Shown here: piece by piece, positions 37,448-46,875 of the stretch
Numbering within the stretch: the stretch's first letter is position 1
Layout of the letters: each line of letters begins with the position of its first letter
Assembly: GCA_021846275.1 (NCBI GenBank)
Contig: JAJZBZ010000001.1
Location: 248,001-312,000, forward strand
Source of the DNA: Acidobacteriota bacterium
GTDB lineage: Bacteria; Acidobacteriota; Terriglobia; Terriglobales; Acidobacteriaceae
Direction: 5' to 3'
Length of the DNA stretch: 64,000 nt
Notes under the pieces: model-generated
The model's input: only the letters and a program-made list of their open reading frames with translations
Databases searched by the model: none
What the model was told of the DNA's origin: nothing
Position numbers and translations under genes: made by a program

Positions 37448-38652
37448 GCCGACTCCGGAGACGGCGGCGAACTGAGGACTGTGACGAGCGAGACGTTTTG
37501 TAGCTGCGGCTGAACAAAAAATCTTCCGGCAAGCGGGAAGCAGGCGAAGATGAGCCAGGTCATGCGGTTTTCTTCGACCGAGCCGACGCTGGCCGTGACG
37601 CACCAGACGAGGAATACGCCGAGGAAGGCGATGCGCGTGAGGCCGGAAGTGAACAGGATGGAGCGAAGCGCGGCGAGCAGAATGGCGATAAGCAGCGAGG
37701 CGGCGACCAGTCCGCCCATGACCAGCAAGGCCATGAGCGTGTTGTGCGCGGTGTCTTCGCCTGCGAGTCCTGAAGCGAGCGCGTAGTTCCCTGCCCCGTA
37801 GCCGAACCAGGGGGCATGCGCAAAGGCTCGAAAGCCCTCCGTCCAGATGGTGAAGCGGTCGTTGAAGTCGAGCGAGGAGAATTCGCTCGGGATGGTGGCG
37901 AGCCGCGCGAAGGTTTCCGCAGGGACAACCACCCAGGCGACGGTGCCAGAAAAAGCGGCGAGGATGATTGTCGGGATTGCAGATTGCGGACGCCATAGCA
38001 GCAGCACGATTACCGCAAAGCCGAGCGCGACGAGAATGCCCAAAAAGCCGCCGCGTGAGGCTGTGAGCAGCACGGCGAGCGTGCCGAGCGGAATGTAACC
38101 AAGCACAGCGAGACGCAGCCAAAGGCGAGTGGTCTGGGCGAATAGCAGTGCGGCAAGCGGAAAGACCAGATCGAGGAAGCGCGCGACGTCGTTCGGGTCT
38201 TGGCCTGTGGCGGCGAAGCGCGCCTGCTCTGCGGCAGCGGCAGCGGAGGCGGATAAAAACCCGGAGAGAGTGAGCACGGAAAGAACAACCGCGCCGAGCA
38301 CGAGCGAGTGCAGCAGCAGACGGAACTGCGCAGGGGTTTCGACGAATTCCCAGGCGATCCATACGATCATCATGACCTGAAAGTAGGCGCGAATTTTATT
38401 GAGCGTGGTGAGCGGATCGATGGACCAGAAATAGGTGACAGCGAGATAGAGGAACAGCACGAGGACAAGAACCTGCATGGCTCCGGGCGCACGCCAGAAG
38501 CGGTGTGCAAGCAGTGCGGGGATGGCCGCGGTGAGCAGCAGAATGCCCGCGATGCGTGCGACGTTGCCGTATGGCTCACCGAGGTTGAGCGCGTACTGCC
38601 AGGGAACGGCGAAGGCGTAGAGCGTGAGCAGGGAAAAAACCAGTCGCTGCAT
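37444..38652 (-). CDS. O-antigen ligase/polymerase-like membrane protein
   Basis: 402 residues with about 11 helices. The Wzy/WaaL-type signatures are YFWSIDPLTTLNKI, LTASRGGFLGILVALGF, the large periplasmic loop carrying FGYGAGNYALASG, and HNTLMALLVMGG. It could polymerise repeats (Wzy) or ligate them (WaaL); the sequence cannot tell. Starts 2 bp after the Wzz/Wza fusion stop. Confidence 0.86.
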   Translation of the reverse strand: MQRLVFSLLTLYAFAVPWQYALNLGEPYGNVARIAGILLLTAAIPALLAHRFWRAPGAMQVLVLVLFLYLAVTYFWSIDPLTTLNKIRAYFQVMMIVWIAWEFVETPAQFRLLLHSLVLGAVVLSVLTLSGFLSASAAAAAEQARFAATGQDPNDVARFLDLVFPLAALLFAQTTRLWLRLAVLGYIPLGTLAVLLTASRGGFLGILVALGFAVIVLLLWRPQSAIPTIILAAFSGTVAWVVVPAETFARLATIPSEFSSLDFNDRFTIWTEGFRAFAHAPWFGYGAGNYALASGLAGEDTAHNTLMALLVMGGLVAASLLIAILLAALRSILFTSGLTRIAFLGVFLVWCVTASVGSVEENRMTWLIFACFPLAGRFFVQPQLQNVSLVTVLSSPPSPESA

Positions 38653-38654
38653 GG

Positions 38655-41180
38655 CTAAAACCTCTGCGAATAGACAAGTCCGGCGTAGAGCGAGACGCCG
38701 ATGACGGACTGAATGGCGGCTTCGAGGCTTTTATTCATCAGGTTTTTCGTGGCGCTGTCCGGCACGAAGAGAATGTCGCGATCATGCACCTGCATGTCAG
38801 GGTCCTGGCCGTGAATCATGCGCTTAAGGTTCAGCGTGGTGAGCGTGCGCCCGCCTTTCTGATTGCGGATGAGGATTGCCTTGTTGGTGACGGCGTTTGG
38901 CGTTGCTCCCCAGGCAAGCGAAAGCGCCTGCACGACGGTCAGTCCCTGAGTGGGATCGACGGCGAAGCCGCCGGGACGGACGACATCGCCGATGACGTAG
39001 ACGAGTCCGGCGCGGCTGACCTGAATGGTGTCGCCCGGCTCCAGTTCGGGGTTGTGTGCGGTTGCGGCGTCGGCTCCCGATGGGTCGAGGACGACGTTGA
39101 GCGGCGTCTGCGGCGAGTCGCGGTGATAGATGACGACGAGGCGGCCGGCTGTGGGTGTGAGACCGGATGCAGCGGAGATGAGATCGAGCAGGCGATGGTG
39201 CGTGGCGTAAGGATAGACGCCGGGACGGGCCACTTCGCCGAGCACACTGACATCCTGTCCAGCGGCGTTGGTGATGAGGACGATGGCCTGCGGGTGGTTG
39301 AGCATGCCGTCGGCGACGAGGGCCTGATCGATGGCGGCTGCGGCCTGTGTCTCGGTCATGCCTGCGAGGCGAATTGTGCCGATCAGCGGCAGGGCGACGG
39401 AGCCGTCATTGGCGACACGAACATCGGCGCGGAAGTCTGGATCGTGGTATTCGCTGACGTCGAGAAAGTCTCCGGCGTGGATGGGCAGAGCAATGGGCGT
39501 GCCAAGAGCGGTGACTGAGGACGGGAGCGGCGATACGGGTGTGTTGGCCGCGCCGGTCGCGCCAGGTGTCCAGATGGGCGGAGCGGTTTTGGGATTGGGC
39601 GGCGGAATGGCAGGCGCGTCCTTGGGGAACTCCGGCACGACGCCGGTGGGAATGCCCGATGTGCTGGGCGTGGGAGCCTGAGCGCGAGCTGCGGCGGCAA
39701 CAAGCGCGACGGCGAAGAGCAGCACAAGCGCGCGCGCGGTGGAGGGTGCAAGAGCATCCAGCATGAGTGCGCCTCCGAATGCAATCCAGAATCCACAGAC
39801 GAGAGTGATGGCGAGATCGAGCGGGAGGTTGGGCGAGACAGGCTTGAAGGAAACACGGGCCGGATCGACGACTGTGATCGAAGCAGCGTGAGCACCGGCG
39901 TTCAGGCGGGCTTCGCGAATCTTCGCATCGAGGCGCGTGATGAGTTCGTGATTGGCGAGGACGCGCGAGCGAAGTACAGCATCCTGAAGCGTGAGACTGT
40001 TGCGCTGAAGGCTTTCATCGGTAGCTGCCTGCCATTGCGCGCGAAGGAGTTTTTCGCGGTCGGCAGACTCCTGAGCAAGGCGGCGAAAACCATCAAGCAG
40101 GCTTGCGTTGGTGGCGGCGATCTGGCGGTCCAGCTCGTCAATGGCCCGCTGAAGCTGGACGACCTGCGGGAAGTTGGGTCCGTGTTCAGAGCGCCACTGC
40201 GCGAGTTGCGTGGCGAGATCGCTGCGGCGAGTTTCCAACTGAAGATTAAGCGATGCTCCGCTCGGCCCCATGAGCGCTTGGTAAGCGGGGTTGGCGGCGA
40301 GCACCTGTTCAGGATTGCCCTGTTGGGCCTCGCGATAGATGGCTTCGCGCTCGATGCGGTCGCCTTCGGCGGAGGCAAGCTGGCGTCCGAGGTCATCGAC
40401 CTGCTGCGCGGAAGGGTCGCGCGCAATCTCGACGGAGACGCCGTTGGCCAGCGTCTGCTCGGAGGTGAGAATGCCGTGATTGCGCTCGAAGTCGGCAAGG
40501 GTTTTTTCGTTTTGCGCGGCTTCGCGATTGAGGCTGTCAAGCTGCGTCTGAAGCCAGTCGGCGGCGCGCGAGGTGGAGTCGAGTCGCGTGCGCGTCTCCT
40601 CGTCCATTTCGTCGGTGATGAGGCGATTGACAACCTCTGACGAGAGCGCGGCGCTGCGGCAGCGGAAGCCAACCTGAATAAGCAGCGTTCGCGGCAGGGC
40701 GCGCGCGTGGAGACTGCGCTGGAAGCGGTCGATAAGATAGTTTTCGGCTTCGGGACTGGCCGCATTCAGGTCGAGATGAGGAAATCGCGCGCGGCAGCGA
40801 GGACAGAAGGCGGGATTTTTTTGCAGTTGCAGATCGCCGATAACACGCCAGGCCAGACGCTGGCTGCTGAGGACATCGACGATGGTTTCAAGCTGGAGCG
40901 GCGCGCTGAGAATGGACGCGGGCGCGATGGTCTCCATCTCGGCGAGGCTGACGGATGGGCTGCTTTGCGTGCCGAGTGAGACGAGCGCCTCGGCTTCGTA
41001 CTGGTTGGGCGCGACGAGGAAGTAGACGAGGCAGAGCGCGACGAGCGAGGCGAGCGTGAGCAGGAAGAAGCGGCGACGGCGACGCAGCAGCGAAAGCATG
41101 GTGCGCAGCGAACTGCCCGCGACCGCATCGTGAGTGGAAGCGGTGGCGGCTGGATTCAGATCGGATGGACGCTCCGTCAC
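38655..41180 (-). CDS. Fusion of Wzz-type chain-length determinant and Wza-type polysaccharide export protein
   Basis: 841 residues from GTG 41180; ATG 41099 is an alternative. Residues about 38-56 form a first membrane helix (FLLTLASLVALCLVYFLVA). A long coiled-coil periplasmic region follows, with a Wzz/GNVR-like end (VVDPARVSFKPVSPNLPLD) and a second helix at about 452-473. This is a complete polysaccharide co-polymerase without a kinase domain. A third hydrophobic segment at about 478-498 ends in AAAARAQA, like a signal peptidase site. Residues about 565-650 are a Wza-type Poly_export domain (IHAGDFLDVSEYHDPDFRADVRV), followed by SLBB-type repeats (VSVLGEVARPGVYPYATHHRLLDLI, VYVIGDVVRPGGFAVDPTQGLTVVQAL). 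A CPRC motif is in the first periplasmic part. These are normally two proteins in two membranes. Confidence 0.85.
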   Translation of the reverse strand: MTERPSDLNPAATASTHDAVAGSSLRTMLSLLRRRRRFFLLTLASLVALCLVYFLVAPNQYEAEALVSLGTQSSPSVSLAEMETIAPASILSAPLQLETIVDVLSSQRLAWRVIGDLQLQKNPAFCPRCRARFPHLDLNAASPEAENYLIDRFQRSLHARALPRTLLIQVGFRCRSAALSSEVVNRLITDEMDEETRTRLDSTSRAADWLQTQLDSLNREAAQNEKTLADFERNHGILTSEQTLANGVSVEIARDPSAQQVDDLGRQLASAEGDRIEREAIYREAQQGNPEQVLAANPAYQALMGPSGASLNLQLETRRSDLATQLAQWRSEHGPNFPQVVQLQRAIDELDRQIAATNASLLDGFRRLAQESADREKLLRAQWQAATDESLQRNSLTLQDAVLRSRVLANHELITRLDAKIREARLNAGAHAASITVVDPARVSFKPVSPNLPLDLAITLVCGFWIAFGGALMLDALAPSTARALVLLFAVALVAAAARAQAPTPSTSGIPTGVVPEFPKDAPAIPPPNPKTAPPIWTPGATGAANTPVSPLPSSVTALGTPIALPIHAGDFLDVSEYHDPDFRADVRVANDGSVALPLIGTIRLAGMTETQAAAAIDQALVADGMLNHPQAIVLITNAAGQDVSVLGEVARPGVYPYATHHRLLDLISAASGLTPTAGRLVVIYHRDSPQTPLNVVLDPSGADAATAHNPELEPGDTIQVSRAGLVYVIGDVVRPGGFAVDPTQGLTVVQALSLAWGATPNAVTNKAILIRNQKGGRTLTTLNLKRMIHGQDPDMQVHDRDILFVPDSATKNLMNKSLEAAIQSVIGVSLYAGLVYSQRF

Positions 41181-41329
41181 GGCCGGGGAACCTCGGGCGA
41201 ATGCTTGGAAGCCTTGGTGAAAGCATACATTGCCGCAGCGGAATTGCGTGAGCGCGGGAGGGAATTTGCCGGAGCGATGATCGGCATTTTCTGGCTTCAC
41301 GCGAAGAATTGGGAAGCAGTCAGCGGAAA

Positions 41330-42271
41330 TCAATCGGCGAGCGTTTTGTACCACTCGACGGTGCGGCGCAGGCCCTCGCGGAAGTTGATCGCGGGCTGGT
41401 AACCGAGCAGACGATGGGCGAGCGAGATGTCGGCGAGGGAGTGGCGAATGTCGCCAGCGCGCGGCTCGGCGTGGTGGACAGGGCCTTCGTAGCCGGTCAG
41501 ATCGCGCAGGATTTCGACGACCTGATTGAGCGTGATGCGATGGCCGGTGGCAAGATTCATCACCTGTCCACTCACCGCGGCGGCATCGGCGTGAGCTGCC
41601 AGCAGATTGCCCTCGACGGTGTTCTGAATGAAGGTGAAATCGCGACTCTGTTCGCCGTCGCCGTGAATGGTCGGAGTCTGGCCGACGAGCATGCGGCGGC
41701 AGAAGACGGCGAGAACGCCGGAGTACTGCGAGGTTGGATCCTGCCAGGGGCCGAAGACGTTGAAGTAGCGCAGACAGACGGTTTCAAGACCATAGACGCG
41801 GGCGAAGGAGCGCATGTAGTACTCGCCGGCGAGCTTGGCGACAGCGTAGGGCGAGATGGGATTGGGCGTCATGCCTTCGTGCTTGGGCAGGGTGGGCGTG
41901 TCGCCGTAGGCCGACGAAGACGCCGCGTAGACGACGCGGCGCACACCAGCGGCACGAGCGGCGACGAGCAGTTGCAGCGTGGCATCGACGCAGGCGGCGT
42001 TGGTGCTGAGCGGGTCAGCGACAGAGCGCGGAACCGAAGGCAGCGCGGCCTGGTGAAAGACGATCTCGACATCGGAGCAGGCGCGCGCGGCCACGGATGG
42101 ATCGGCGAGGTCGCCTTCGAGGAACTCCATCGCTTCGAGGCCGAGGAGATTATGGCGCTTGCCGGTGGAAAAATTATCGATTCCGCGCACGGATTCACCG
42201 CGCGCGAGCAGGGCCGCCGCGAGGGAGCGACCGATGAAACCGGCTGCGCCGGTGACGAGATAACGCGGCAA
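41330..42271 (-). CDS. NAD-dependent sugar epimerase/dehydratase (UDP-glucose 4-epimerase-like)
   Basis: 313 residues of the extended SDR family. NAD binding is read from LVTGAAGFIGRSLA, and the catalytic pair is Tyr142/Lys146 in SPYAVAKLAGEYY. YFNVFGPWQDP and HGDGEQSRDFTFI are UDP-sugar epimerase motifs. There is no ATG near the start of homology. A TTG at 42271 directly precedes PRYLVTG and has AGGAG 7 bp upstream (42279-42283), so TTG is chosen. Supplies an epimerised nucleotide sugar for the polysaccharide. Divergent from the sugar dehydrogenase. Confidence 0.9.
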   Translation of the reverse strand: MPRYLVTGAAGFIGRSLAAALLARGESVRGIDNFSTGKRHNLLGLEAMEFLEGDLADPSVAARACSDVEIVFHQAALPSVPRSVADPLSTNAACVDATLQLLVAARAAGVRRVVYAASSSAYGDTPTLPKHEGMTPNPISPYAVAKLAGEYYMRSFARVYGLETVCLRYFNVFGPWQDPTSQYSGVLAVFCRRMLVGQTPTIHGDGEQSRDFTFIQNTVEGNLLAAHADAAAVSGQVMNLATGHRITLNQVVEILRDLTGYEGPVHHAEPRAGDIRHSLADISLAHRLLGYQPAINFREGLRRTVEWYKTLAD

Positions 42272-42278
42272 AATAAAG

Positions 42279-42283
42279 CTCCT
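42279..42283 (-). promoter_or_regulatory. Ribosome binding site that fixes a TTG start
   Basis: AGGAG on the minus strand, 7 bp before the TTG at 42271. It settles the start of the epimerase, which has no ATG or GTG near the beginning of homology. Confidence 0.75.
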
Positions 42284-42399
42284 GTGCGGGGGACGATGCG
42301 ATACCTGATTCTGCTCAAGGATACAGCGGCAAAGCACTGCGCGACGAGGCCGGGGCTGCGGGGCGGCGACAATGGATGGGACGTTACAATCAGGAAGGT

Positions 42400-43758
42400 A
42401 TGGACGAACAGGCGAATCGCGCGGCGCTGGATGCGCTGACGGAAAAAATGCGCCGACGGGAAGCACGCATCGGCATTGTGGGCATGGGCTACGTGGGTCT
42501 GCCGCTGGCACTGCTCTTCAGTGAGCAGGGATTTGCAGTGACGGGCTTCGATATTGAAGCGGGCAAGGTGGAGGCGCTCAATCGCGGCGAATCGTACATT
42601 GTGCGGATTCCGGCGGAGGCGATCCAAAAGGCACAAGCGGCGGGATTTCGCGCGACGAGCGATTATGCCGAGGCGGCGGGGATGGACGCAATGATTCTCT
42701 GTGTGCCGACGCCGCTGAACGAGTATCACGAGCCGGACCTGAGCTTTGTGACCGGGACGGTGGAGGCGCTGGCTCCGCATCTGAAGGCCGGGCAACTGGT
42801 GGTGCTGGAAAGCACGACGTATCCGGGAACGACGGACGAGGTGGTGGCACCGCGACTGGAAGCGGGCAATCGCGCGGGGCTGCGCGTGGCGCGAAGCTGG
42901 AGCGACCTGAGCCACGACTGCGTGCATCTGGCGTTTTCGCCGGAGCGCGAAGACCCCGGCAACGAGACGGTGGCGCGGGCCGATATTCCGAAGGTGATTG
43001 GCGGCTGTGGACCGGCAGCGCTGGAGCTGGGAATTGCGCTTTACGGGAGCATCTTCCGGCGCGTGGTGCCGGTGAGTTCTCCGGCAGTGGCGGAGATGAC
43101 GAAGCTGCTGGAAAATATCTATCGCTGCGTGAATATTGCGCTGGTGAATGAACTGAAGCAACTGGCGATGCGGATGGGGATTGATATTCACGAGGTGATT
43201 GAAGCGGCGAAGACCAAGCCGTTTGGTTTTCAGGCGTTTTATCCGGGGCCTGGACTGGGCGGACACTGCATCCCGATTGATCCGTTTTATCTGTCGTGGA
43301 AGGCGAAGCAGTTTGACTTTCACACACGCTTCATCGAACTGGCCGGCGAGGTGAATACGGCGATGCCGTACTTTGTGATCGACCAGATTGCGGCGGCTCT
43401 GAACGAGCATGAGAAGCCGATCCGGGGGTCGCGGATTCTGGTGCTGGGGCTGGCGTACAAGCGCGATATTGACGATCTGCGCGAGTCGCCTTCGCTGACC
43501 ATCATCGAGTTACTGCGGAAGCGCGGTGCCGAGGTTGCGTATAACGATCCGTATTTTCCGCGCGTGGGCCACGGACGGCACTACGCACTGAATATGACGA
43601 ATACACCGCTGGACAATCTTGCGCAGTATGACGCGGTGGTGATCGTGACCGACCACACGAGCTATGACTACGCGAGGATTGTGGCGGAGGCGAAGCTGGT
43701 GGTGGATACGCGGAATGCGACGAAGGGGATTGTTTCAGAAAAGATAGTGCGCTGCTGA
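42400..43758 (+). CDS. Nucleotide sugar dehydrogenase (UDP-HexNAc 6-dehydrogenase type)
   Basis: 452 residues. NAD binding IGIVGMGYVGLPLALLF lies near residue 25, and the catalytic cysteine is Cys290 in GPGLGGHCIPIDPFYLSWKA. The C-terminal UDP-binding domain reads ILVLGLAYKRDIDDLRESPSLTIIELL. The FYLSWKAK segment resembles WbpA/WecC-type UDP-HexNAc dehydrogenases more than UDP-glucose dehydrogenase. It makes a uronic acid sugar for the polysaccharide. ATGs at 42376 and 42372 are possible alternative starts. Confidence 0.88.
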   Translation: MDEQANRAALDALTEKMRRREARIGIVGMGYVGLPLALLFSEQGFAVTGFDIEAGKVEALNRGESYIVRIPAEAIQKAQAAGFRATSDYAEAAGMDAMILCVPTPLNEYHEPDLSFVTGTVEALAPHLKAGQLVVLESTTYPGTTDEVVAPRLEAGNRAGLRVARSWSDLSHDCVHLAFSPEREDPGNETVARADIPKVIGGCGPAALELGIALYGSIFRRVVPVSSPAVAEMTKLLENIYRCVNIALVNELKQLAMRMGIDIHEVIEAAKTKPFGFQAFYPGPGLGGHCIPIDPFYLSWKAKQFDFHTRFIELAGEVNTAMPYFVIDQIAAALNEHEKPIRGSRILVLGLAYKRDIDDLRESPSLTIIELLRKRGAEVAYNDPYFPRVGHGRHYALNMTNTPLDNLAQYDAVVIVTDHTSYDYARIVAEAKLVVDTRNATKGIVSEKIVRC

Positions 43759-43871
43759 GGCGGGATTGGGCATTCTGAGAGATTTCCAATCTTCTTAATC
43801 GCCTTCGGTCCACGAGTTGCCTTTGATTCTGTTCGGCGGTCCGCGATGACGCGGCTGTCGAGGCGATCTCC

Positions 43872-45143
43872 GTGGCAGACTCCACAACGAATCAAACCCA
43901 AAAGATGACTCGATGGCTGGACGGCTGCGTGGAGCGGTTCCGCTGCATCGGGCCGGAGTGCGAAGAAAGCTGCTGCAACGGCTGGCAGATTCATATCGAT
44001 CAGGCTGCTCTGGCGGTGCTGCGTGTTCTGAACGAGGACGATGTTCACTCGACGCTGAACGAAAATCTGATCTCGCTGCCGGGCGCGCGTGCGGCGATGC
44101 AAGCGGGCGTGCTGCGTCTGCGGGCGAATGGGGATTGCCCGTTTCTGCGCGAGGACAAGCTATGCTCCATTCAGGCGGCGCACGGCGAAGCGCCAATGCC
44201 GGTGGGCTGCCGTGTGTATCCGCGCGTGCATCATCGCGTGGATGGGTCGATGCTGAGCGGACTGAGCCTGTCCTGCCCGGAGGCGGCGCGCGTTGTGCTC
44301 GGCGACGCGGGACAGCGCGCTGAGCCGCGGCTTCCTGAGCGGGGCGATGATTGTCTCGTTTCGGTTCTGGGGCAACTGCCGGAGTGCGGCGATCTGCTTT
44401 CGATCTACTGGCCGCTGCGCCGGGTGCATGAGGCGATTGTGCGCGAACAGAGACTTCCCTTTGCGGAACGATTGCGGCGGATCGGGCTGCTGGCGCGGAG
44501 GCTGGATGCGGCGCGGGACGGGAATGCGGCGGCGGCGCTGCGGGAGTTTTGTCAGGAGTGGCGCGGCGAAGATCGAAGAGGGGATGCGGCAGCCGCGCCG
44601 GAAGAGCTGAGCGAAAAGCTGCTGGGGTTTCTGCTGGCGGCGACGGCGGCGGCGCTGCGCTTTGCGGCTGGAAATGCGCGATTCTGTGCATTGACCGGGC
44701 GTGTGCTGCAAGGGCTGGGCATCACGCCCGCTGTGGAAAATCCGACCGAGCTTCGCGCGCGTTGCGAGCGGTTGCGCAGCGAAGCGCTGGAGCCGTTTCT
44801 GGCTCCGCATCCGCAGTGGATGGAGCAATTTCTGTGGAACGAGATGGTTCGCACGAACTACCCGTATTTTGTTTCGGACGCCAAAAGCGCGCCGCCACAA
44901 ACGGCGAACGATGCCGGCGGTTCCGACACGGCGTTTGCGCGGCTGGCGCTGGAGTGGGCCTGGGTGCGGCTCTATCTGCTGGGGCTGGCCGGATGCGGCG
45001 AACTGACGGAGGAAAACGCGGCGCGGTGTGTGCAGTCGCTTTCAAGGGCTGTCTTTTCGCACACAAAGGAATGGGACGCGCTGGGCGCGGCCATGGCGCA
45101 GATGATGAAGGTTGCGCCGCTCGGCGAGCTTCTGCGCCTTTAG
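43872..45143 (+). CDS. FliB-like (flagellin lysine-N-methylase family) protein
   Basis: 423 residues from a GTG start. The N-terminal cysteine cluster FRCIGPECEESCCNGW (Cys25, 30, 34 and 35), with further cysteines in GDCPFLREDKLCSI and MPVGCRVYPRV, is the pattern shared by Salmonella FliB and YkgJ-type Fe-S/zinc cluster proteins. FliB methylates flagellin lysines, but no flagellar gene is in this window, so the substrate here is open. Its stop overlaps the stop of the convergent gene by 4 bp. Confidence 0.75.
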   Translation: MADSTTNQTQKMTRWLDGCVERFRCIGPECEESCCNGWQIHIDQAALAVLRVLNEDDVHSTLNENLISLPGARAAMQAGVLRLRANGDCPFLREDKLCSIQAAHGEAPMPVGCRVYPRVHHRVDGSMLSGLSLSCPEAARVVLGDAGQRAEPRLPERGDDCLVSVLGQLPECGDLLSIYWPLRRVHEAIVREQRLPFAERLRRIGLLARRLDAARDGNAAAALREFCQEWRGEDRRGDAAAAPEELSEKLLGFLLAATAAALRFAAGNARFCALTGRVLQGLGITPAVENPTELRARCERLRSEALEPFLAPHPQWMEQFLWNEMVRTNYPYFVSDAKSAPPQTANDAGGSDTAFARLALEWAWVRLYLLGLAGCGELTEENAARCVQSLSRAVFSHTKEWDALGAAMAQMMKVAPLGELLRL

Positions 45144-45748
45144 CTTTGCTTCGTCAGAAATTTTGCGACAAAGGATTCGAGCGAGGGCGTCAACGGAGCG
45201 AGGCTCTGCTGGCAGAAGATGGGCAGGTGCGCCGGAATGCAACTCGGAATCTCCGCTTGAGGATCACCGAGCAGGATGAGAGCGTTGATGCGTCCGCAGG
45301 ACGGCTGGGCATCGAGCGGGGCTGCGTGGTCGCCGCTGGCTGCGAGGCGCAGAAGGAACTCCGTCTTCCACAGCGCTGGCGTGTGCAAGGGCGCGATGGC
45401 CAGATGGAGCAGCGGCCACGAGTCACAGTCGAGCGGCTGGCCGGATTCGATGAGGAGAACGTCGGCGATGGCGGCCTTCGCTGCAAACTGTTGCGCGTCT
45501 GGCACGGCTTGCCGTAGCTGCGCGGAGACGACTCCGGCGGCAAGGAAACGGTCGGTATCTTTGGATTGCCGACCAGTGACTGCGTTTCGCGACCGCATTC
45601 CCGCATCGGCGGACGATGGAGCAGCGTGCTGGTGTGGCGTGAGCTTGAGGGCCGACCATCGCAGGGTTGGGAAGCCATGAATGAGCGCACAGCCGAGCGT
45701 GGTTTTGCCGCAGTTGCGTCCACTGCCGGAGATTTGCAGAATCTTCAT
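45140..45748 (-). CDS. MobB-like P-loop protein
   Basis: 202 residues. A P-loop at the extreme N-terminus ([10 protein letters not shown], residues 8-17) is followed by [11 protein letters not shown] and [19 protein letters not shown]. This is the layout of MobB-type GTPases, which have a similar K-x-T-R-x-x-x-AGA segment. No other molybdopterin gene is nearby. It is the last gene of the lpxD operon, coupled to lpxD by a 4-bp overlap. The function is unknown, and an envelope role is only suggested by position. Confidence 0.65.
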   Translation of the reverse strand: MKILQISGSGRNCGKTTLGCALIHGFPTLRWSALKLTPHQHAAPSSADAGMRSRNAVTGRQSKDTDRFLAAGVVSAQLRQAVPDAQQFAAKAAIADVLLIESGQPLDCDSWPLLHLAIAPLHTPALWKTEFLLRLAASGDHAAPLDAQPSCGRINALILLGDPQAEIPSCIPAHLPIFCQQSLAPLTPSLESFVAKFLTKQS

Positions 45749-46872
45749 TCGTCCTGGTTGGATGAGGCTTTGGCGTCGCGCGCGGGTTTTCGGGCGAGGC
45801 GCGCCAGTTGCGCGAGTTCGCGCAGGTATTGGCGCAGCGGACGCGCGGGCGTTCCCCAGAGGACGGTGCCGGTGGTGGTGAGGGTCTTGCCGGAGAGCAC
45901 GCCGGCCTGGCCGCCGAGGATGACGCCAGGACCGACGGTGGCGTGGTCGCCGATGCCGACCTGACCGGCGAGGACGGCTCCGTTGCCAACAGTCGATGAG
46001 CCGGAGATGCCGGTGAGCGAGGCGATGACGACATCCTCACCGATCCGGCAGTTGTGGCCGATGTGGACGAGGTTGTCGAGCTTGGCACCGCGCCCGATGC
46101 GCGTCTCGGCCAAGGCACCGCGGTCGATGGTGGTGTTGGCTCCGATCTCGACATCGTCTTCGATGACGAGCGTTCCCTGCTGCGGAAACTGGGTGTAGCG
46201 CCCGTTGCGGCGGTCGCGGACGTAGCCGAAACCGTCAGCTCCGAGGACGGCTCCAGCGTGGGCGACGACGCGATTGCCGAGAGTGGTGCCGGAGTAGACG
46301 ACGACGCGCGGCCAGAGATGGCAGTCTTCTCCAAGGATGACGCCCGACTGGAGCACGACTCCGGCATCGATGCGCGAGCGAGCGCCGACGCGGACGCCGG
46401 ATTGCAGGACGGCTCCGGGTCCGATGGTGGCCTCGGCGGCAACGGCGGCATCGGGCGCGATGATGGCCGTGGGATGGATGCCTTCGGCTGGCGGGATGGG
46501 GCGCAGGAGCTGCGCGGCGCGGGCGAACCAGAGCCGGGGCTGGTCGCAGGCGAGCAGCGCGCATTGGGGAACGGGATTTGGCGCGTCTGCTGAAGCCGCG
46601 CACGAGGCGGCGGCTGCGAGGTTGGGTGTGGTGACGACGAGTCCCGGCCTGGCACTGAGCGCGGTGGCGAGTGCGGATTCGGATTCGGCAAAGAGGATTG
46701 AAGAGGCGTTGGCGCGCTGCGGCTCGGCGGGGTGATCGAGCCGGTGCGCTGGATCACCGGCAAGCAGCGAGCCACCGAGATGGTCAATGAGTGCGGCAAT
46801 GGTCCGGCCAGGGATGATGCTTGCGTTTGCGGGTGGCGCGGGCGCTCGGTTCTGAGGCGTGGGATTCGCCAA
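45745..46872 (-). CDS. lpxD: UDP-3-O-acylglucosamine N-acyltransferase
   Basis: 375 residues. The N-terminal uridine-binding domain ([24 protein letters not shown]) is followed by the left-handed beta-helix of hexapeptide repeats ([36 protein letters not shown] onwards) with the catalytic histidine region [20 protein letters not shown]. Third step of lipid A synthesis. The C-terminal 35 residues are basic and extra. Followed by a coupled MobB-like gene and preceded by an acyltransferase gene 3 bp away. Confidence 0.95.
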   Translation of the reverse strand: MANPTPQNRAPAPPANASIIPGRTIAALIDHLGGSLLAGDPAHRLDHPAEPQRANASSILFAESESALATALSARPGLVVTTPNLAAAASCAASADAPNPVPQCALLACDQPRLWFARAAQLLRPIPPAEGIHPTAIIAPDAAVAAEATIGPGAVLQSGVRVGARSRIDAGVVLQSGVILGEDCHLWPRVVVYSGTTLGNRVVAHAGAVLGADGFGYVRDRRNGRYTQFPQQGTLVIEDDVEIGANTTIDRGALAETRIGRGAKLDNLVHIGHNCRIGEDVVIASLTGISGSSTVGNGAVLAGQVGIGDHATVGPGVILGGQAGVLSGKTLTTTGTVLWGTPARPLRQYLRELAQLARLARKPARDAKASSNQDE

Positions 46873-46875
46873 GGG

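Noticed and set aside
36104..38362. 752-codon minus-strand frame that would extend the flippase N-terminally
   Set aside because: The first 300 codons are the ligase gene read in another frame. The flippase homology and an ATGA overlap set the start at 37447.
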